In this document: piece after piece, positions 4,322-6,689 of the stretch
Numbering within the stretch: the stretch's first letter is position 1
Layout of the letters: every line of letters begins with the position of its first letter
Origin: Microcaldota archaeon
GTDB taxonomy: Archaea > Micrarchaeota > Micrarchaeia > Norongarragalinales > Norongarragalinaceae
DNA: 6,689 bases
Direction of reading: 5' to 3'
Assembly (NCBI GenBank): GCA_018304285.1
Contig: JAGVWL010000057.1
Location: 1-6,689, forward strand
Translations under genes and position numbers: made by a program
Notes under the pieces: generated by a model
Databases searched by the model: none
What the model was told of the DNA's origin: nothing
The model's input: the letters and a program-made list of their open reading frames with translations, nothing else

Positions 4322-6689
4322 ATGCCAGCAATCCGCTTCAACGTTTTTATCGCAGTGCTTCTAGCAGCCGGCTTGCTTGCGCCCCAAGCTTGGGCTGCAA
4401 GCGAAGTTTCCGGCACTACCGCGTTGGCCGTTTACTACGACAACTCCTCCTCCCCCAACATAGCCAAAAACCGTTTTTGGAATTACTCCAACGCCTCGTG
4501 GAATTCTCCCGCAAGCGCTTTGGCCCTCAACGAAAGCGAGGCGCTTGCGTGGGTTGATTTGAAGGCTAACCCAACGCGTGACGAGTACGTTCTTGTGGCG
4601 ATAACCAACTCCAGCCGCGCCATCGCATCCGTCTACTCCAACGGCGCGTGGGGCAACGAACTAGTCTTGAGCACCGTGACGAACTATTCGCAGTGGGGCG
4701 CGAGCGTTGTTTTCGAACACCAGAGCGGAGACGCAATCGTCGTGTGGAACAACGGGAGCGCCGACGTGCCTTACGCCGTGTGGAACGGCGCTTCGTGGAG
4801 CGCTTTCTCTTCAATCCTTCCGGATTCTTGCACTGCCGGGGCTAACTGGACTTTCCTCTTCCCCCGCTTTAATTCGGACGAGGCGATTCTTGCGTATTCG
4901 GACGGACAAGGGCGGTTGTGCGGACAGCACTGGAACGGCAGCGCTTGGGATTCGCAATCGAATTTCGAAAATGTTACAACCGCATTCGCGGACTTGGGTC
5001 GGTTTTTCTCCGGCGCTTTCGAATACTCCAGCGGAAGGGCGATTGTAGTTTGGGAATCGTCGAACGGCAGTTCTTCAAACAACGGGAACATCAATTACGC
5101 GAATTGGACCGGTAGCGGGTGGAGCGCGAGGGGAAGGGCGAGCAACGACGTGGGCAGCGAGAACGACTGGATTTCATGCGACAGCCAGAAATCCGCGGGC
5201 CAGCAGGCTTCGAACATCGTGGTTTGCGTTTCGACTGAAGACACCGGCTCTTCCAGCGGCGACGTGAATGTCGGACAGTGGAACGGGACCGAATGGGTTG
5301 ATGACAAGTGGCATTCGCTCGACGGCTCTGCGGAAAGCGACGGGCCGAACGCCGCTTTTGCAGACGTTGCGTTCGTCGGGCAGACAAAAAGACTTTCGTC
5401 GCGTACGTTGACAACAACGACGATTTTCCGTCCATCGAAGAATGCAACACCGGCTCGAACTGCGACGCGGGAAGCGATTTCGACACGATTTCCGGCTCGC
5501 TGGCGCAGTGCGGCGAAGCGGCGAACGCGCGCTTTCCAACGCTCGTTTCCGATGCTTTCTCCAACGACACCCTCGTGTCGTGGATTTCGAAAGACTCTTG
5601 GAATCTTTTGCCGACGGCGATTCGCCCGTTTTCTCCATTGCATTCAAGCAGCACAACCAAAAGCCTTGGGCGCAGGACTCGCAAGCCAACGCTTCGCAAG
5701 CGCTTTTCGGCTCGACAATTTTGTTTTCAAGCTTGTGGGCAGACGACTTGCAGCTTTCGCAATACTGGTTCGAATACAACCGCACTGGCGTTTTCGCCAA
5801 CACCACGCCTTCACTGCATTCAGCAAACTCCTCGTGGGCGAATTTTTCGATAACGACTAACGCAAGCGACGCGGGCAAGACCATCCGCTTGCGCGTTTGG
5901 GCCAACGAAACGCGCGGTGCGGCGTGGGCCAACACCAACACGGGTTTGTCGAACTCGACGGATTGGATCGACGTTTCGATAATCGATGGCAAGCCGTATT
6001 CGACTGAAGCCGCTTCGAATGCATCGGCGCAAAACGCGGTTTTGGATTGGATTTTATTTTCAGCACGGTGGTTCGACGACTTGGCGCTCTCGCAATACTG
6101 GCTGGAGTGGAATGCGACGGGCGCAATGCAAAACCAAACGCCGTCCGCCTTTGCTTTTTCCAACGATTCCCACTCGAACGTTTCAGTGCAGATTCCTGTT
6201 TCAAGCGGCGGGACGGTGGCAGCGCGCTTGTGGGCTAACGATTCGCTCGGCAATGCCAACGCCACGGGCCTGTTTTTCATAAACATCAATTCCACCCCGT
6301 TGTTCCCCTCGTTCCAGTGGCAGCAGTTTAACTTTACGAACGGAAGCGAATATGCCGCTCCCCTGGCCATCGCTTTTTACGCCAATTTTACCGACGACAA
6401 CGGGACCGCGGGAGTAACCTTGTCTTTCAACGGCTCGAATTACACCATGGCGTTGTGGAACGGGACTGCCGTGAACGGAGTGTGGAATTACAACTTGAGC
6501 GGGTTGGGTGCGGGAACATACGGCTTTAGCTACACTGCTTTCGACGGCGCTTTTGCTTCCGCCTCACCCGGCTTTTCCCTCTACGTTTCCAAAAACTCGT
6601 CCGCGCCGCTGGCGCTGCACTTGAATTCCTCGGCGCAAAACCTTTCCATCATCGAAGGCCAGAGCGTCAACGCAAGCGGATTCAAAGGC
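4322..6689 (+). CDS. Large secreted Trp-repeat / Ig-like surface protein, interrupted by two apparent 1-base frameshifts (runs off right edge)
   Basis: Residues 1-25 are a secretory signal peptide (MPAIR, hydrophobic FNVFIAVLLAAGLL, cleavage likely after AWA at 25). Residues about 34-435 hold about eight units spaced 49-60 residues apart, each with a hydrophobic strand such as AIVVW followed by a WNGxxW-like turn (YAVWNGASWS, GQHWNGSAWD, NWTGSGWS, GQWNGTEW). This periodicity suggests a beta-propeller. Residues about 448-660 are two Ig-like modules 111 residues apart, and 660-757 is another Ig-like module. The uncorrected frame is good to residue 356 (5389), then becomes Arg/Ser/Thr-rich and stops at 5860. 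Adding one A in 5386-5390 and one T in 5606-5609 restores sensible protein to the window edge (790 codons). About 40 N-x-S/T sequons are present. No catalytic motif is visible. It is probably an S-layer-like protein or adhesin; function is inferred only from architecture. It could also be a decaying gene. Confidence 0.82.
5386..5390 (+). other. Apparent 1-base deletion in an A run (first frameshift)
   Basis: Five A bases end the good first frame at VGQTK. With six, the protein continues as KKTFVAYVDNNDDFP, which keeps the repeat pattern. Without the extra A the reading becomes Arg/Thr-rich and unlike the rest. The local zero-frame codons (AAA AGA) do not form a good tandem-slippage heptamer, so programmed -1 frameshifting is less likely than a sequence error or mutation. 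Confidence 0.75.
5606..5609 (+). other. Apparent 1-base deletion in a T run (second frameshift)
   Basis: Reading DTLVSWISKDSWNL breaks at four T bases. A fifth T gives NLFADGDSPVFSIAFKQHN and then an open frame to 6689 full of Asn-x-Ser/Thr and Ig-like sequence. This is the second one-base shortening of a homopolymer in the same gene, in the same direction. Confidence 0.78.
5661..6284 (+). repeat. Tandem pair of about 111-residue Ig-like modules
   Basis: After frame correction, module A (residues about 448-556) and module B (about 558-660) align over their length. KPWAQDSQANAS aligns with KPYSTEAASNAS, ILFSSLWADDLQLSQYWFEY with ILFSARWFDDLALSQYWLEW, and RVWANE with RLWAND. The Trp of W(A/F)DDL is at residues 473 and 584, and that of the (V/L)WAN strand at 527 and 638, both exactly 111 apart. 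The modules probably arose by duplication and form extracellular beta-sandwiches. Confidence 0.72.

Larger units (their letters stand above)
4421..5612 (+). repeat. About eight Trp-rich protein repeats (propeller-like blades)
   Basis: Repeat strands begin near residues 34, 88, 137, 187, 239, 298 and 358, with a last unit near 413. Clear members are DAIVVWNNGSADVPYAVWNG (137-156), EAILAYSDGQGRLCGQHWNG (187-206) and RAIVVWESSNGSS (239-251). The about 50-residue spacing and strand-turn-Trp pattern fit blades of a seven- or eight-bladed beta-propeller. The last two units are seen only after frame correction. Confidence 0.6.

Noticed and set aside
5384..5392. Programmed -1 ribosomal frameshift site at the A run.
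   Set aside because: The zero-frame codons AAA AGA do not allow both tRNAs to re-pair well after a -1 slip, no strong downstream stem was evident by eye, and a second similar break occurs 220 bases later. Two base losses are simpler.
5174..6370. A 398-codon minus-strand open frame opposite the large surface gene.
   Set aside because: It is antisense to the repaired frame with its signal peptide, sequons and duplicated modules. Its own internal repeats (SNQYCESCKSS and SSQYCESAKSS) are only the mirror image of the sense-strand repeats, and it has no recognisable domain or ribosome binding site.

Overview
The window is almost certainly from an archaeon. Three adjacent plus-strand genes encode archaeal information-processing proteins: a small Brix-domain ribosome biogenesis protein, the KEOPS subunit Pcc1 and prefoldin beta. 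TATA-like boxes lie upstream of transcription units and GGTG-type ribosome binding sites precede the core genes. The small compact proteins, the N-glycosylation-rich secreted proteins and the LamG and Ig-like surface domains would fit a DPANN lineage such as Diapherotrites or Micrarchaeota. That placement is a guess from style, not a measured result.

Layout, left to right. (1) 1-1626, minus strand: the first 542 codons of a large membrane-anchored surface protein that runs off the left edge. It has one N-terminal transmembrane segment, a six-cysteine region, a Pro/Ser/Thr linker, a LamG-type concanavalin-like domain and the start of a glycoside-hydrolase-like TIM barrel. (2) 1627-1754: divergent promoter region holding an AT-rich palindrome. 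(3) 1755-2854, plus strand: a tight operon of Brix, pcc1 and pfdB. (4) 2865-4147, minus strand: a convergent two-gene unit of corA (divalent cation channel) followed by a half-size EamA-type membrane protein. (5) 4148-4321: divergent promoter region. (6) 4322-6689, plus strand: a very large secreted protein that runs off the right edge. It has a signal peptide, about eight Trp-rich repeats suggestive of a beta-propeller, then Ig-like modules, two of them a 111-residue tandem duplication, with about 40 N-glycosylation sequons.

The last gene is broken in this sequence by two apparent single-base losses, one in an A run (5386-5390) and one in a T run (5606-5609). Adding one base at each restores a 790-codon reading frame to the window edge. 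Because of this, naive ORF calling gives a 512-codon product with a wrong C-terminal third, and a spurious 398-codon antisense ORF.

Taken together, a conserved housekeeping island (tRNA modification, ribosome assembly, protein folding) and a transporter pair sit between two large extracellular proteins that may mediate glycan binding, glycan cleavage or cell-cell contact. I see no tRNA, rRNA, CRISPR array, transposase or integrase, and no intergenic stretch longer than 174 bases. I find no clear evidence of an entirely new system; the two surface proteins are the least ordinary content.
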